Source: Pseudomonas citri
GTDB taxonomy: Bacteria; Pseudomonadota; Gammaproteobacteria; Pseudomonadales; Pseudomonadaceae
Direction: 5' to 3'
Assembly: GCF_025336485.1 (NCBI RefSeq)
Contig: NZ_JAODAB010000013.1
Span: 100,231-164,230, forward strand
DNA length: 64,000 nucleotides
Every line of letters starts with the position of its first letter. Within the stretch, counting starts at the first letter, position 1. Shown one piece after another: positions 25,711 through 34,943 of the stretch. Made by a program: the position numbers and the translations under genes. The notes under the pieces are model-generated. The model saw nothing but the letters and a program-made list of their open reading frames with translations. It did no database searches and was not told where the DNA came from.

Positions 25711-26976
25711 ATGAATATCTGCAAATGTTTTCAATGCGACACATGCGGCACAAAAATCGATTGCAGAATTGGCATGTCAAACAGAGACATTCAGCCATTC
25801 CAATTCGCTTGCCCACAATGTGAAGAGCGCATTTCATTTGTTTTTGGCCAGTCCGATGGTGAATTGTTTGGGGCCACAGACGTGGTAGATTTTGAAGGCC
25901 CTTTCAATGGAACCAACCCGTTCGTTGACTTGCACTTGGACTTTCCAGCGCACTTCGGAAAATACGTAATGGGCATGACAACTTTTCTCCGAGTCACACG
26001 AGAAATTGGCCACGATTCATATCAGCACTTGAATCAACGCCTAAACACGCTGAACATTCTTTACCCGATGCAGAACGACTTGAGAAGTGTGATTACCCAG
26101 TACAAGCGCGGGGACATAGATAACTTCCAAAAGACATGCTCAAAGATACCCGGAGTCAGTCTAACGTCGCGTAAAAAAGAGGACGTGTTAGCTGCGCTGT
26201 ATACAGCTACATCCGTGATGTCTTCTCCATTTACAATCCATGAGCACAATTCTGAAATAAGCTCGAAAGCATCCGACCTAATGATGTGGCTGCACCAGCA
26301 CCACAACGAAAAGACCATTGCATTTATTGACGAGATATTAGGCAACGGTTTTCTCAAAAACTTACATAACGACTGCTTATCTTTGTACCCAAAATTGATT
26401 GCAATGGATTTGCCGTTTCGCTCAGCATTCTTCTACGATTATGCGAACACTGAAGAACTTGGTAAAATTCCCGCTCGTATATCTACAGCGGATTTCGATG
26501 TTTGCAGCAACTATTACAAAGACTTGACAGAGGTTTTCTCGCGACAACTTAACTTTCTGGCAGGACTGAACAACCTAATTAAGCGAGGAGACAGTAATCT
26601 TTTTGAACCGTCTCTGAAACTGACGAAAGCTCAGAAGGTAAGACTTGAGCTTAAGAACCTAAATTCTTTCGCAAACGTTGATCTTGGAAACAAGCTGGCC
26701 TTTATAGATGAATGCTTCTATCGAATTGACATGAACGCTATTGACAACAAACTAAGAAACGGCATTGCCCACTACAAGTATGAATACAAGGAATCTACAC
26801 AGCTAATAACCTATTATCCTGGAAAAGAAGGTATGAGCAGAGACAAGTACTACGAAATCTCCTTCATGGATTTTATGAGAAAGTCACTCCTACTATTCAG
26901 GGAGGTTCATGGCATCAATCACATAATGAAAGCAACACTTTTTTATTGTGTATTGATTCTTAAAAAGGAAATCTAA
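25711..26976 (+). CDS. Island protein with zinc ribbon and C-terminal HEPN-like motif
   Basis: 421 residues, AT-rich codons, start supported by AAGGA five bases upstream. An N-terminal zinc ribbon is visible: C9-x2-C12 and C34-x2-C37 (extra Cys at 4, 6, 18). The middle is mostly helical with no family I recognise. Near the C-terminus, NKLRNGIAHYKYEY contains R349-N-x3-H354, the RN(x3)H pattern of HEPN-type RNases and related defence proteins. A role in nucleic-acid binding and RNA cleavage, for example abortive infection, is inference only. The codon usage differs from core genes, as for the next three genes. Confidence 0.7.
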   Translation: MNICKCFQCDTCGTKIDCRIGMSNRDIQPFQFACPQCEERISFVFGQSDGELFGATDVVDFEGPFNGTNPFVDLHLDFPAHFGKYVMGMTTFLRVTREIGHDSYQHLNQRLNTLNILYPMQNDLRSVITQYKRGDIDNFQKTCSKIPGVSLTSRKKEDVLAALYTATSVMSSPFTIHEHNSEISSKASDLMMWLHQHHNEKTIAFIDEILGNGFLKNLHNDCLSLYPKLIAMDLPFRSAFFYDYANTEELGKIPARISTADFDVCSNYYKDLTEVFSRQLNFLAGLNNLIKRGDSNLFEPSLKLTKAQKVRLELKNLNSFANVDLGNKLAFIDECFYRIDMNAIDNKLRNGIAHYKYEYKESTQLITYYPGKEGMSRDKYYEISFMDFMRKSLLLFREVHGINHIMKATLFYCVLILKKEI

Positions 26977-27164
26977 TTCCGCGAGAAGACAGGAAATTTC
27001 GCGGGTGCATTAGGCTATGCGCCCTCGCATGCAGACTTCCCACTTTTGCTCATGATTAGGGGGGTTGGCCAGGTGTGCTTGGTAACGGCGGTAGTATAAA
27101 AGACTCGACCACATATTCCTCATCAGGGAAACCCAAGCGAAAGGTAAAAACATAATCTGTAAAA

Positions 27165-27192
27165 CCAAAAAAGCCCCTTGTAGGTGCTTTCG
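27165..27192 (-). terminator. Rho-independent terminator of the CoiA-like gene
   Basis: Read on the minus strand: AAAGCACC-TACAAG-GGGGCTTTTTTGG, a short GC stem followed by a T-run directly after the stop codon at 27194. Confidence 0.75.
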
Positions 27193-27193
27193 A

Positions 27194-28249
27194 TTACGCC
27201 TTCTCAGAGCTGATAGCCCGCCAGACCTTCGTCCAAAACCCCGCCTTGGCATTCTCCAATTCGCCCTTCAAGCTTTTGATCTCATTGACCCTGCTCGTAT
27301 ATGCCGTCTTGTATTTCCCCAGCTCGACGTTCAGTTGTTCCACGGTTTGCGTCAGACCATCATTTGAAACCACCAAAGCCGCCATGTCCTTTGCCAGCAA
27401 ATCTTTCGCTTCAGCAATACTGTCTCGCCGCTTGGAAACATCAGCAGCAAGAGATTCCGCCTCTCGGTACTTCCTGGCAATTGCCAGCATGTCCTGTCTG
27501 GTTTTCTCTGCCAGCTCCAATCGGTCCTTTTCAGTTTGCCTAACATAATCCTGATGAAACTCAATACTCACTGGGTTAGAGAGGACTCTGCAAAACAACT
27601 GGTTTGAAGCGATATCGTTAATTTTTTGATAGCCCCGCTCGATACTTCCCTCAATGTCATTTTTATCAATATAGGTCTCAATATTAATGCTTTTGGCAAT
27701 CTTGATTTCGATAATGGGGATTCCGTGGTCACGGAAATCTACGATCTTTTGCATGCTGCACGGATTGGAGTAGCAGACCTCAATCGCCAGCTTCCCGCCC
27801 CACTTCTGGTAGAAGGGGTTATCAGAGGTGAACTCGCCATATAGGTCAGGAACGTAGACATTGCCGTTCCCGAATCGCAGCCGGGTTTCCTCCGCAACAA
27901 GGCGTGTGAACGTGAATGGGACGACGTCATCACCAATCTTGAAATTGATCGTTTGAAGCTGTGAGAGGATGGCTATCAGATAGGCGTGTGGGAGGGATTC
28001 TCCGTCGCTATCACCAGATCGAGTAGCCTGAACATCGACGCTCTTGTAGCGAAAATATCCATTCTTGACGGCGACCATCTCACGGCGCTTCTCTACGCGG
28101 GAATGGGTACTGAAGAAGGTAAGCGCGCTAAATTCGTCAGGGTTCAGGCGGCGCATCTTGAGGACTTGCCAAATGAAGAACAGCTTGTACCGACCATCCT
28201 CCCGGTTGATGAAGCCGTTAGCACCCTTCGCACACGCCCAAATCTTCAT
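27194..28249 (-). CDS. CoiA-like PD-(D/E)xK-fold protein with C-terminal coiled coil
   Basis: 351 residues; AAGGA six bases before ATG. The region 60-190 resembles the nuclease core of CoiA-like competence proteins: VYVPDLYGEF (P134-D135), then KLAIEVCYSN (E157-x-C159, where ExK or ExQ is usual), then KIVDFRDHGIPIIEIKI. About 215-335 is a long charged coiled coil (EKDRLELAEKTRQDM onward) and the C-terminus ends in an amphipathic WTKVWRAIS. The metal-binding acidic residues suggest a DNA-processing nuclease, but the altered third catalytic position leaves activity uncertain. It is divergent from the DUF3800 gene and convergent with the zinc-ribbon/HEPN-like gene. Confidence 0.6.
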   Translation of the reverse strand: MKIWACAKGANGFINREDGRYKLFFIWQVLKMRRLNPDEFSALTFFSTHSRVEKRREMVAVKNGYFRYKSVDVQATRSGDSDGESLPHAYLIAILSQLQTINFKIGDDVVPFTFTRLVAEETRLRFGNGNVYVPDLYGEFTSDNPFYQKWGGKLAIEVCYSNPCSMQKIVDFRDHGIPIIEIKIAKSINIETYIDKNDIEGSIERGYQKINDIASNQLFCRVLSNPVSIEFHQDYVRQTEKDRLELAEKTRQDMLAIARKYREAESLAADVSKRRDSIAEAKDLLAKDMAALVVSNDGLTQTVEQLNVELGKYKTAYTSRVNEIKSLKGELENAKAGFWTKVWRAISSEKA

Positions 28250-28293
28250 GCCTCTTCCTTACCCTGCAACGCTCTATATCGGACCATCCTACC

Positions 28294-28356
28294 GGTAGCC
28301 GTTAGCTACGGGCTACCTGAAAAGCTCACCTTACGTAATGCAAGCCATGGGCTACC
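28294..28356. promoter_or_regulatory. Inverted and direct repeats in divergent island promoter region
   Basis: GGTAGCC (28294-28300) is complementary to GGCTACC (28311-28317), and GGGCTACC recurs at 28349-28356, 39 bp after its first copy; TTACGTAA lies between. They sit between the CoiA-like and DUF3800 genes and could bind a repressor for both directions. No regulator gene is nearby. Confidence 0.35.
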
Positions 28357-28423
28357 ATAAAGGAATGCTGCGCCTGTAAGCACTCAACGAAACCCCGTAC
28401 AGCTTGAAAACAAGGAATGTGTA

Positions 28424-29554
28424 ATGAGCACGGTTTACCCCATTGAAGATGCTGTTCCGCTGCCACCTGATGACGGCGAGAAAAAATCGGAGAAAAAGGT
28501 TTTAACCAAGGACGAAAAAATTGAGAAGGAGAAAAAAGAGCTTCTATCTTCGGTAGCTGCCGCTGACTTTTCTTCCTTGAAGCCTAGAGTTGCATACGTA
28601 CTAAACCTTTATCCTCACACTCGAAATAGCGACATTTCGCTTTCATTGAAATACTGGGAAATATTCCAACCAGACCTATACAAAGAAAGTGGGATTCAAC
28701 CGAAAGATCTATTCAAGCTGGAACGGCTTCATTACATAGTTCGTGCCCGCGCTAAAATACAAAACGAGTACGAGCTATTTTTAGCAGACAGTGAAATCAA
28801 AAAAAGCCGCAGAAGAAATGAAGAGAAAATGGAAGGTGCAGTCATTGATGACTCCCCCCCCGTCAAGAAGGTGCATATATTCTCAGATGAAACAGGAAAA
28901 ACGCACAAATTCGTAATTGTCGCATCTGTTTGGGTTCTCAATGGCAGAGCGGTATTCGCCACCAGCAAAGCCATAAGCGAATGGAAAGATAAATCTGTCT
29001 GGAAAAATAGAGAAGTTCATTTTACAAAATTTGGTAAAAGCGATTACGAAACCCTGAAATCATACCTTGGAGTGATTGTAGAAAATCGTGAGTATCTAGG
29101 ATTTAAATACATAGCAGTCGAGCGGGCGAAAACCAATCGTCCGATTGAAGAAACAATTCTCAAGCTGCATGAGCTGATGCTTGCACGTGGTGCTGCTCAT
29201 GAGCTGGAAAGCGGAAGGATAGATCTACCCAGAGAGATGGAAGTAACTGTGGATGAAGAGCAATCGCTGGATTCCTTTGTTATCTCTGACCTAAGAGACC
29301 GTGTAGGGGAAACCTTCAAAAAACGGTATGAGGATAAGCTACGACTGACCTCATTACAGACGGCCTCATCAAAAAATAGTGCTCTGATCCAATTGTCAGA
29401 TGTGATCGCTGGAGCGATAGGTCGAATTCTTAACCATGACGGAGAACGTAATTTTAAAGACGACATGGCTGACCTCGTTATCCAGATGCTAGATCTAAAA
29501 ATTGAAGAAGGCGATATTGACGGACTCGATTCAGCGGCGCGGTTCAACGTCTAA
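28424..29554 (+). CDS. DUF3800 domain protein
   Basis: 376 residues; AAGGA upstream of ATG. N-terminal 140 residues are charged and helical. From about 148 a DUF3800 domain follows: VHIFSDETG (D155-E156), REVHFTKF (E197), VTVDEEQ (D277) and LIQLSDVIAGAIGRILN (D326). The well-spaced acidic residues suggest a metal-dependent nuclease-like fold; the biochemical activity of the family is not established to my knowledge. DUF3800 genes often occur on mobile elements. It lies 100 bp upstream of the GHKL-nuclease gene in the same direction, so the pair may be co-expressed. Confidence 0.8.
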   Translation: MSTVYPIEDAVPLPPDDGEKKSEKKVLTKDEKIEKEKKELLSSVAAADFSSLKPRVAYVLNLYPHTRNSDISLSLKYWEIFQPDLYKESGIQPKDLFKLERLHYIVRARAKIQNEYELFLADSEIKKSRRRNEEKMEGAVIDDSPPVKKVHIFSDETGKTHKFVIVASVWVLNGRAVFATSKAISEWKDKSVWKNREVHFTKFGKSDYETLKSYLGVIVENREYLGFKYIAVERAKTNRPIEETILKLHELMLARGAAHELESGRIDLPREMEVTVDEEQSLDSFVISDLRDRVGETFKKRYEDKLRLTSLQTASSKNSALIQLSDVIAGAIGRILNHDGERNFKDDMADLVIQMLDLKIEEGDIDGLDSAARFNV

Positions 29555-29654
29555 GGTTGAACGTTGAAGGATTGATTTCGATACGGCCCGAACTTCCCAT
29601 ACGCATCGAGCCATCATTAGGCCATCCGTGTAGAATGAGCTAAAATAGCCTTTC

Positions 29655-31469
29655 ATGCATGTCCTGGATGTGACTGGGGGCCAACGACCTTCCGTGATGG
29701 AATACGAGATGCAGCAAGCAAATTTTCAGGTTGACTCCCGACTGGCAACGTTGCTCAGCCAAGACTACTCAACGACAGAAAAAGCTCTTAAAGAGCTGGT
29801 TGATAACGCATGGGATGCAGATGCTGAAGAGGTGGTAATAGAACTGCCTGAGCCATTGACTGATGGCCCTATTGTTGTGAGCGACAATGGCAACGGGATG
29901 ACGCGTCAGGAGCTTGAGTCTCACTATTTGAAAATCGCGTCTGATCGACGGATGCGGAATGATGGACGCACATCAAAAAAGCGGCGTCCGATCAAAGGTA
30001 AGAAAGGGATCGGAAAATTCGCCGGGCTCATGTCCGCTTCGGTGATGTGCCTCACAACAAAGGCTCGTGGCCAGCAGATTTCGTTCACACTCGGCATTCA
30101 GGATCTTGAGTCGGCGTCTGATATCGAGCACTTGACGCTGCCGTTGGAGGTGAGCGAGTGCAGCTCCGAAGACCACGGAACCTGCGTGACACTGACGCAT
30201 CTTCGCCAGGGACTTCGTTACCCAAGTGCTGACCGTCTGCGCCAAGAGCTGATCATGGAGTACGGTCGGCAAAAGGACTTCAAGATCATCATCAATGGCA
30301 AACTGCTGGGCATTGATGATCTTGAGGGCGAATTTACAGAGGTGCGGGGTACGTTCCCCAATGCAGGAGATGTGATTCTTCGTTTTGCGATCAGCAAAAA
30401 GAAAAGTGGTCTGAGACGCCCCGGCATTAATTTGATGGTGGAAGGAAAGGCGGTCGGCAAGCCTGGCTTTTTTGGGCTGGAAAGCAGTGATGAGATTCCT
30501 TCTCGCCTGTTGAGGAAGCTGTATGGCGAGGTCGAGGCTGACGGACTGATCGATTATGTGACAGCTGGTTGGGACTCGGTAATCGAAAACAGTGAGGCCT
30601 ACTTACAGATCGTCGCCTTCGTACAAGGGAATTTGGTTGAGGCTTTCCGCGCCACGCACGGTATGGAAATGCGGATGGCGCATGCTCGCTTGCAAAAAGC
30701 AGTCTCCGGCCGATTGGAAAAACTGCCGCAGCACAAGCGCGAGTTCGCGGATCGAGCAATCAAAAAAGTTTTGAAGAAGTATTACGACGAACCTGCCCAC
30801 AAGGTACAGGCTCTGGCGTTTGTCGTTCTTGAGGCCGTAGAGCGTACCGAATACCGCTCTATCGTTGAGCATCTCGCTGAAGCAAATCGCGGTGATATCG
30901 TGAACCTTGCTAATGCACTGGAGAATTTTGGTCTTGCCGACATGGCCGTTCTAGTCGATCAAGCCAAAGCCAGATTGCAGTTCTTGGACGACCTGGAATG
31001 CCTAGTCCGAAATGAAGCCTGCCTTGAGTCGACGGTACACAAAGCTATAGAAGTGAACCTTTGGATATTGGGCGCTGCGTTCACCATCTTCAGCTCCAAT
31101 ATCACTTTGAAACGGCAGATCGAAGAGCTACTGGATCAGAGGTACTCTGGAGCACAAGGCACGACCCGTCCGGACTTATTGCTGAATGAAAGCCTGCTTG
31201 GGGAGTTCTTGCTTATCGAGTTTAAGCGTCCTTCCCACCCTCTGAGCTATCTAGACTACCAGCAAGCAACTAGGTATAGGAATGAGCTTTCAGGGTATAC
31301 CGCTAAACCGATAAAAGTTCTAGTAATAGGAGGTCGGATTGATGGATTCCCGACCCGAGAACTTGAGCCTGGTGTCAGCTGCCTATTGTTTACAGACATT
31401 ATCTCTACAGCACGTCGACAAATTGAATGGCAGCTTCAACGTGCTCCGAGTTTTCCAGGTGTCGTGTAG
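29655..31469 (+). CDS. GHKL ATPase fused to C-terminal PD-(D/E)xK nuclease
   Basis: 604 residues from 29655; ATGs at 29697 and 29718 are alternative starts and no strong ribosome-binding site decides. N-terminal GHKL fold (about 25-220): N box ALKELVDNAWDADA (E47, D50, N51), VVSDNGNGMT (D77-x-G-x-G81) and the lid KGKKGIGKFAGL. A transducer-like middle region follows (about 230-340), then helices. C-terminal PD-(D/E)xK nuclease: RPDLLLNES (D507), LLIEFKRPSHP (E522-x-K524) and downstream QQATRYRNEL. This resembles MORC/Hsp90-like ATPases that gate a nuclease. It is probably a defence effector (inference); I do not recognise it as a named system. Confidence 0.78.
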   Translation: MHVLDVTGGQRPSVMEYEMQQANFQVDSRLATLLSQDYSTTEKALKELVDNAWDADAEEVVIELPEPLTDGPIVVSDNGNGMTRQELESHYLKIASDRRMRNDGRTSKKRRPIKGKKGIGKFAGLMSASVMCLTTKARGQQISFTLGIQDLESASDIEHLTLPLEVSECSSEDHGTCVTLTHLRQGLRYPSADRLRQELIMEYGRQKDFKIIINGKLLGIDDLEGEFTEVRGTFPNAGDVILRFAISKKKSGLRRPGINLMVEGKAVGKPGFFGLESSDEIPSRLLRKLYGEVEADGLIDYVTAGWDSVIENSEAYLQIVAFVQGNLVEAFRATHGMEMRMAHARLQKAVSGRLEKLPQHKREFADRAIKKVLKKYYDEPAHKVQALAFVVLEAVERTEYRSIVEHLAEANRGDIVNLANALENFGLADMAVLVDQAKARLQFLDDLECLVRNEACLESTVHKAIEVNLWILGAAFTIFSSNITLKRQIEELLDQRYSGAQGTTRPDLLLNESLLGEFLLIEFKRPSHPLSYLDYQQATRYRNELSGYTAKPIKVLVIGGRIDGFPTRELEPGVSCLLFTDIISTARRQIEWQLQRAPSFPGVV

Positions 31470-31695
31470 CCGTTTATAGTGGGCTTGGGATAGTTTCATA
31501 ATTTTTAGCTTAGAATTCAGCATCCACGGAACTGCGCTGTTGCCGTTTCCCGGCAACAGCTGTCGCTCCATCGGGTGTCCGCCTGACTTTGGTAACCGTT
31601 CGGCCAAGTCACCTACCGAACTCCAGCATTAAGGGCAATGGTGTCCGCGCCCCCCAAGAGCTGGATGCCAATCGAACATCAAGATAGCTGGGGCT
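31470..31695. other. Non-coding stretch between island cargo and glycan genes
   Basis: 226 bp. It contains the GC-rich hairpin TTGCCGTTTCCCGGCAAC around 31539-31557 but no convincing gene, tRNA or attachment-site repeat. The other end of the island could lie here or further right; I cannot fix it. Confidence 0.4.
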
Positions 31696-33207
31696 TCAAG
31701 GTTGCTCTATGTATCCCTCATAATCGACTATATTTTTCATGAGGATGTAATTGCCCGCTTCTGTGACATAAATGGAATAAAACTTTCTATCCAGCAAAGG
31801 TTGCGATGTTTTGCTGGCAGACAGCGCAGCCTCAAAAACCTGCCTTTCGCCATCTACGACAGTATTGATACCCAACCGTGTCAGAAAGTGCGGGTACAAC
31901 AGTTTATTTGAATCACTCAAAATATATCGCAACACTGGCATATAACTCATCGTTCCTTGCCCACTGGGCAACCAGTTCCCTTCACCTCTTCGCGTTATTA
32001 GATAAAAAATATTGGCTTCTCTCAACTCTGGCGTTGTGACAATGTCATAAGCGACAAATGTGGCCAGAGCCATTTCAAATTCTTTCTTCGCGACAATGAC
32101 CTGTCCATAGGCATAACAAAAGGAAAACATGCACAGGACTGGAATGATCAGAAGCAGTCGTAACCCATGCCAAACTCGTCCTAAAAATTCATAATTCAGT
32201 AAAAACAAAAGAAACAGGACCACTGAAAAACCCAAGTAATTTCTGGCTTCGAGATGCGGCTCTGCTGCCAGCAACATAGCACCTGGAATGCCGACTATCA
32301 GCACGGGAATCACACACAGACAGACTAGAAAAACCAATGCCTTTTCCCGTCGGCGGCCATTCAACTGCAAGACACTTATCATCAACCAAACATACCCAAC
32401 CCCGGCCACCAACAATAAGACAACAGAAAAATACAAATTACCTGCAGTAACCAGCTCCAGTACCTTATCAATAGAGAAAACAAACTTCCTACTCATACCA
32501 TCAAGCCATTGCGGATCAGAAAATGTCGAATCCATGCGCCGACTTATCGCCATCTGAAATATCGTTAGATAATACACAACCCCACCAACAGCAAGTTGCA
32601 GAACTCGCTGGAAAAATATCCACAAGACATCAAGCGGCGCCTTTTTATTTCTTACACCCCAGACACACTCAACAAAAATCAACCCTACAAACACGGTAAT
32701 TGTCAATTGATACAAGCTCAATATGACGACCACCAGCATGGCGGATGACAGCCCGCGAAAATAGATGTTCCTGATATCGAGCGTCACCGCAGAAATCGCA
32801 GCCGCCAGAGCTAGCATCATTCCCGGCCCATCATACTGGTAAGTAATATTACCCAGGAAAAAAGGATTACAAAGCATAGGAAGGACCACCAGGCATGCGG
32901 CCAGTCCTGGCTGAGGAAAATACCACCACGTCAACCGGCACATCGCCAGGGCCACTGCAAGGGTGGCAATCAACAAGGGAAGAGGAAATATATTGATAGT
33001 TGCATTATTAAAAGCCAGAAACTTAGTAAGCCCTTCAAGTAACAACCTGCCATGGGTTCTCCAACTCTCATCCGCCAACAGCAACGACCGCCAATTATCA
33101 TCCACGTAGGCATAATCGGCGTGAACAAATGGAAAAATATAAACGAGCGAAGTGCAAATAAAAAACACCAGCACTTCTCGCTTCCCCAATATTTTTTCAC
33201 TCCACAT
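31696..33207 (-). CDS. GtrII-family O-antigen glucosyltransferase-like membrane protein (orphan copy)
   Basis: 503 residues, about eleven transmembrane segments, AT-rich codon use; GAGGTGA precedes the ATG. The first periplasmic loop has the acidic motif ADYAYVDDNWR, followed by NITYQYDGPGMML, both shared with the second GtrII-like gene at 35358. GtrII-type enzymes transfer a glucosyl residue from a lipid carrier onto O-antigen in the periplasm. They normally need gtrA and gtrB, which are absent next to this copy but present 4 kb away. The C-terminal about 120 residues form a soluble periplasmic domain. Overall similarity to the second copy is clear but sequences are well diverged. Confidence 0.78.
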   Translation of the reverse strand: MWSEKILGKREVLVFFICTSLVYIFPFVHADYAYVDDNWRSLLLADESWRTHGRLLLEGLTKFLAFNNATINIFPLPLLIATLAVALAMCRLTWWYFPQPGLAACLVVLPMLCNPFFLGNITYQYDGPGMMLALAAAISAVTLDIRNIYFRGLSSAMLVVVILSLYQLTITVFVGLIFVECVWGVRNKKAPLDVLWIFFQRVLQLAVGGVVYYLTIFQMAISRRMDSTFSDPQWLDGMSRKFVFSIDKVLELVTAGNLYFSVVLLLVAGVGYVWLMISVLQLNGRRREKALVFLVCLCVIPVLIVGIPGAMLLAAEPHLEARNYLGFSVVLFLLFLLNYEFLGRVWHGLRLLLIIPVLCMFSFCYAYGQVIVAKKEFEMALATFVAYDIVTTPELREANIFYLITRRGEGNWLPSGQGTMSYMPVLRYILSDSNKLLYPHFLTRLGINTVVDGERQVFEAALSASKTSQPLLDRKFYSIYVTEAGNYILMKNIVDYEGYIEQP

Positions 33208-33521
33208 CAGCCGTCACCTCAGCGCTATATAAACTGAATTAACAAACACCCTCTCGACGACATATTCTTTGGTTGCCCCCGACCGTGCAGGCGCTTCAGC
33301 CCACTTAATCCAGGCTCTGCTGGAAAAGTCTTGAGACGAAGGTCAGGCAAAGCTGTTTTCAACGCAGCATGAACGAGTATCAAGGCTTTTCAGACAGAGC
33401 CTAGGGCGCTGTCATTGTGCGGTCTACTGTAGGAGTTGACAGGTAGGGCCCCACAGAACCGTCATTGGCGAAAAAAAACCCCGATCGGCTGACCAGGGTT
33501 TTCTTTTACATCACCGGCAAC
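33208..33521. other. Intergenic region resembling the sequence upstream of gtrA
   Basis: 314 bp with no gene. The block GCGGTCTACTGTAGGAGTT (33419-33437) and its surroundings, including GTGCAGGCGCTTCAGCC near 33285, recur in similar form at 38225-38290 upstream of gtrA. This indicates that both glycan loci share a duplicated 5' flank. Confidence 0.6.
33471..33505 (-). terminator. Rho-independent terminator of the amino-acid permease
   Basis: On the minus strand AAAACCC...GGGGTTTTTTTT with an inner imperfect stem, 17 bp after the permease stop codon. A decayed equivalent sits at about 38326-38356. Confidence 0.75.
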
Positions 33522-34943
33522 TTACGAAGCCGAACGCACCGCCCCCTGCACATACCCGGTCGGTTGCAATTTGAAGACGTAGAACAACACCGTCAGCAAC
33601 ACCAGGAACGCCGGCCCCACGTACAGCGCCACCCGCGTATCCGGGAAGTACGCCATCAGGCCCACCACCAGCACCAGGAACGCCAGCGCCAGGTATGAGC
33701 TGACCGGGTACAGCCACAGGCGGAATTTCAGGGCCGCGCGTTCCGACGAGCTCAAGCCTTTACGGAATTTGAGCTGGGCCAGCAGGATCATCACCCAGGT
33801 CCAGATCGCGCCGAAGGTGGCGATGGACGTCACCCAGACGAACACTTTTTCCGGCACCAGGTAGTTGAGCAGCACGCCCAGCAGCAGCGCGCCAATGGAC
33901 AGCAGCAACGCGCGGCGCGGTACACCGCTGGCCGAGGTCTTGGCGAAACTGGCCGGGGCCTGGCCGTTCTGCGCCAGGCTATAGAGCATCCGCCCGGTGC
34001 TGAAGATACCGCCGTTGCAGGACGACAGCGCGGCCGTGATCACCACGAAGTTGATGATGCCGGCAGCGGTCTTGATACCCAGGCGTTCGAAAGTCATCAC
34101 GAACGGGCTGCCCTGGGTGCCGATCTCGTTCCAGGGGTAGATCGACAGGATCACGAACAACGCGCCGACGTAGAACAGCAGGATCCGCCAGAACACCGAG
34201 CCGATGGCGTCGGGGATGGTTTTTTGCGGGTTTTTCGCTTCACCGGCGGTCAGGCCGATCATCTCCACGCCCAGGTAGGCGAACATCACCATTTGCAGGG
34301 ACATCAGCACACCCTGCACGCCGTTGGGCATGAAGCCGTCGTGGCTCCAGAGATTGGAAATACCCAGGGCCACGCCCCCGTTGCCGAACCCGAAGGCGAT
34401 GATGCCGACGCCGCCGATGACCATCGCAATGATGGTCACGATCTTGATCAGGGCGAACCAGAACTCGAACTCGCCGAAGGCCTTGACCGCAATCAGGTTG
34501 ATCGAGCCCATGCTCAGCAATGCCGCCAGAGCCCAGATCCAGCGCGGTACATCGGGAAACCAGATGCCCATGTACACCGCCACCGCCGTGATCTCCGCCA
34601 CGCAGGTCACCAGCCACAGGAACCAGTAGTTCCAACCGGTGAGGAAACCGGCCAAGGGGCCGAGGTAGTCCTGGGCATAACGGCTGAACGAACCGGCCAC
34701 GGGATTGTGCACGGCCATCTCGCCCAGGGCGCGCATGATCACCAGAATCGCCAGGCCGCCAATGATGTAGGACAGCATGATCGCCGGGCCGGCCATCTCG
34801 ATGGCCTTGGCCGAACCGAGGAACAGCCCGACACCGATACAGGCGCCAAGCGCCATCAGGCGGATATGTCGCTCGCCGAGTTCACGTTTGAGCGGACCAC
34901 CCTGCGCGGTCTCGCCATGGGGCAGATGATTGCCGACAGCCAT
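33522..34943 (-). CDS. Amino-acid permease, ProY/AAT family
   Basis: 473 residues from ATG at 34943. Twelve transmembrane segments; family motifs: RHIRLMALGACIGVGLFLGSA in helix 1, the helix-2 PAIMLSYIIGGL, and GEFEFWFALIKI. AAT-family permeases are proton symporters for proline, aromatic or other amino acids; sequence resembles ProY-type transporters of pseudomonads but the substrate is not certain. Its GC and codon use are core-like, unlike the flanking glycan genes. A fragment of its 3' end is duplicated at 38371-38406. Confidence 0.9.
   Translation of the reverse strand: MAVGNHLPHGETAQGGPLKRELGERHIRLMALGACIGVGLFLGSAKAIEMAGPAIMLSYIIGGLAILVIMRALGEMAVHNPVAGSFSRYAQDYLGPLAGFLTGWNYWFLWLVTCVAEITAVAVYMGIWFPDVPRWIWALAALLSMGSINLIAVKAFGEFEFWFALIKIVTIIAMVIGGVGIIAFGFGNGGVALGISNLWSHDGFMPNGVQGVLMSLQMVMFAYLGVEMIGLTAGEAKNPQKTIPDAIGSVFWRILLFYVGALFVILSIYPWNEIGTQGSPFVMTFERLGIKTAAGIINFVVITAALSSCNGGIFSTGRMLYSLAQNGQAPASFAKTSASGVPRRALLLSIGALLLGVLLNYLVPEKVFVWVTSIATFGAIWTWVMILLAQLKFRKGLSSSERAALKFRLWLYPVSSYLALAFLVLVVGLMAYFPDTRVALYVGPAFLVLLTVLFYVFKLQPTGYVQGAVRSAS

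Noticed and set aside
27010..27252. Small minus-strand protein downstream of the CoiA-like gene
   Set aside because: An 80-codon frame overlaps the 3' end of a better gene and its terminator; no ribosome-binding site or recognisable family.
25272..31695. Integrase, transposase or tRNA at the island
   Set aside because: Searched by eye on both strands; none found. Mobility genes may be outside the window or lost.
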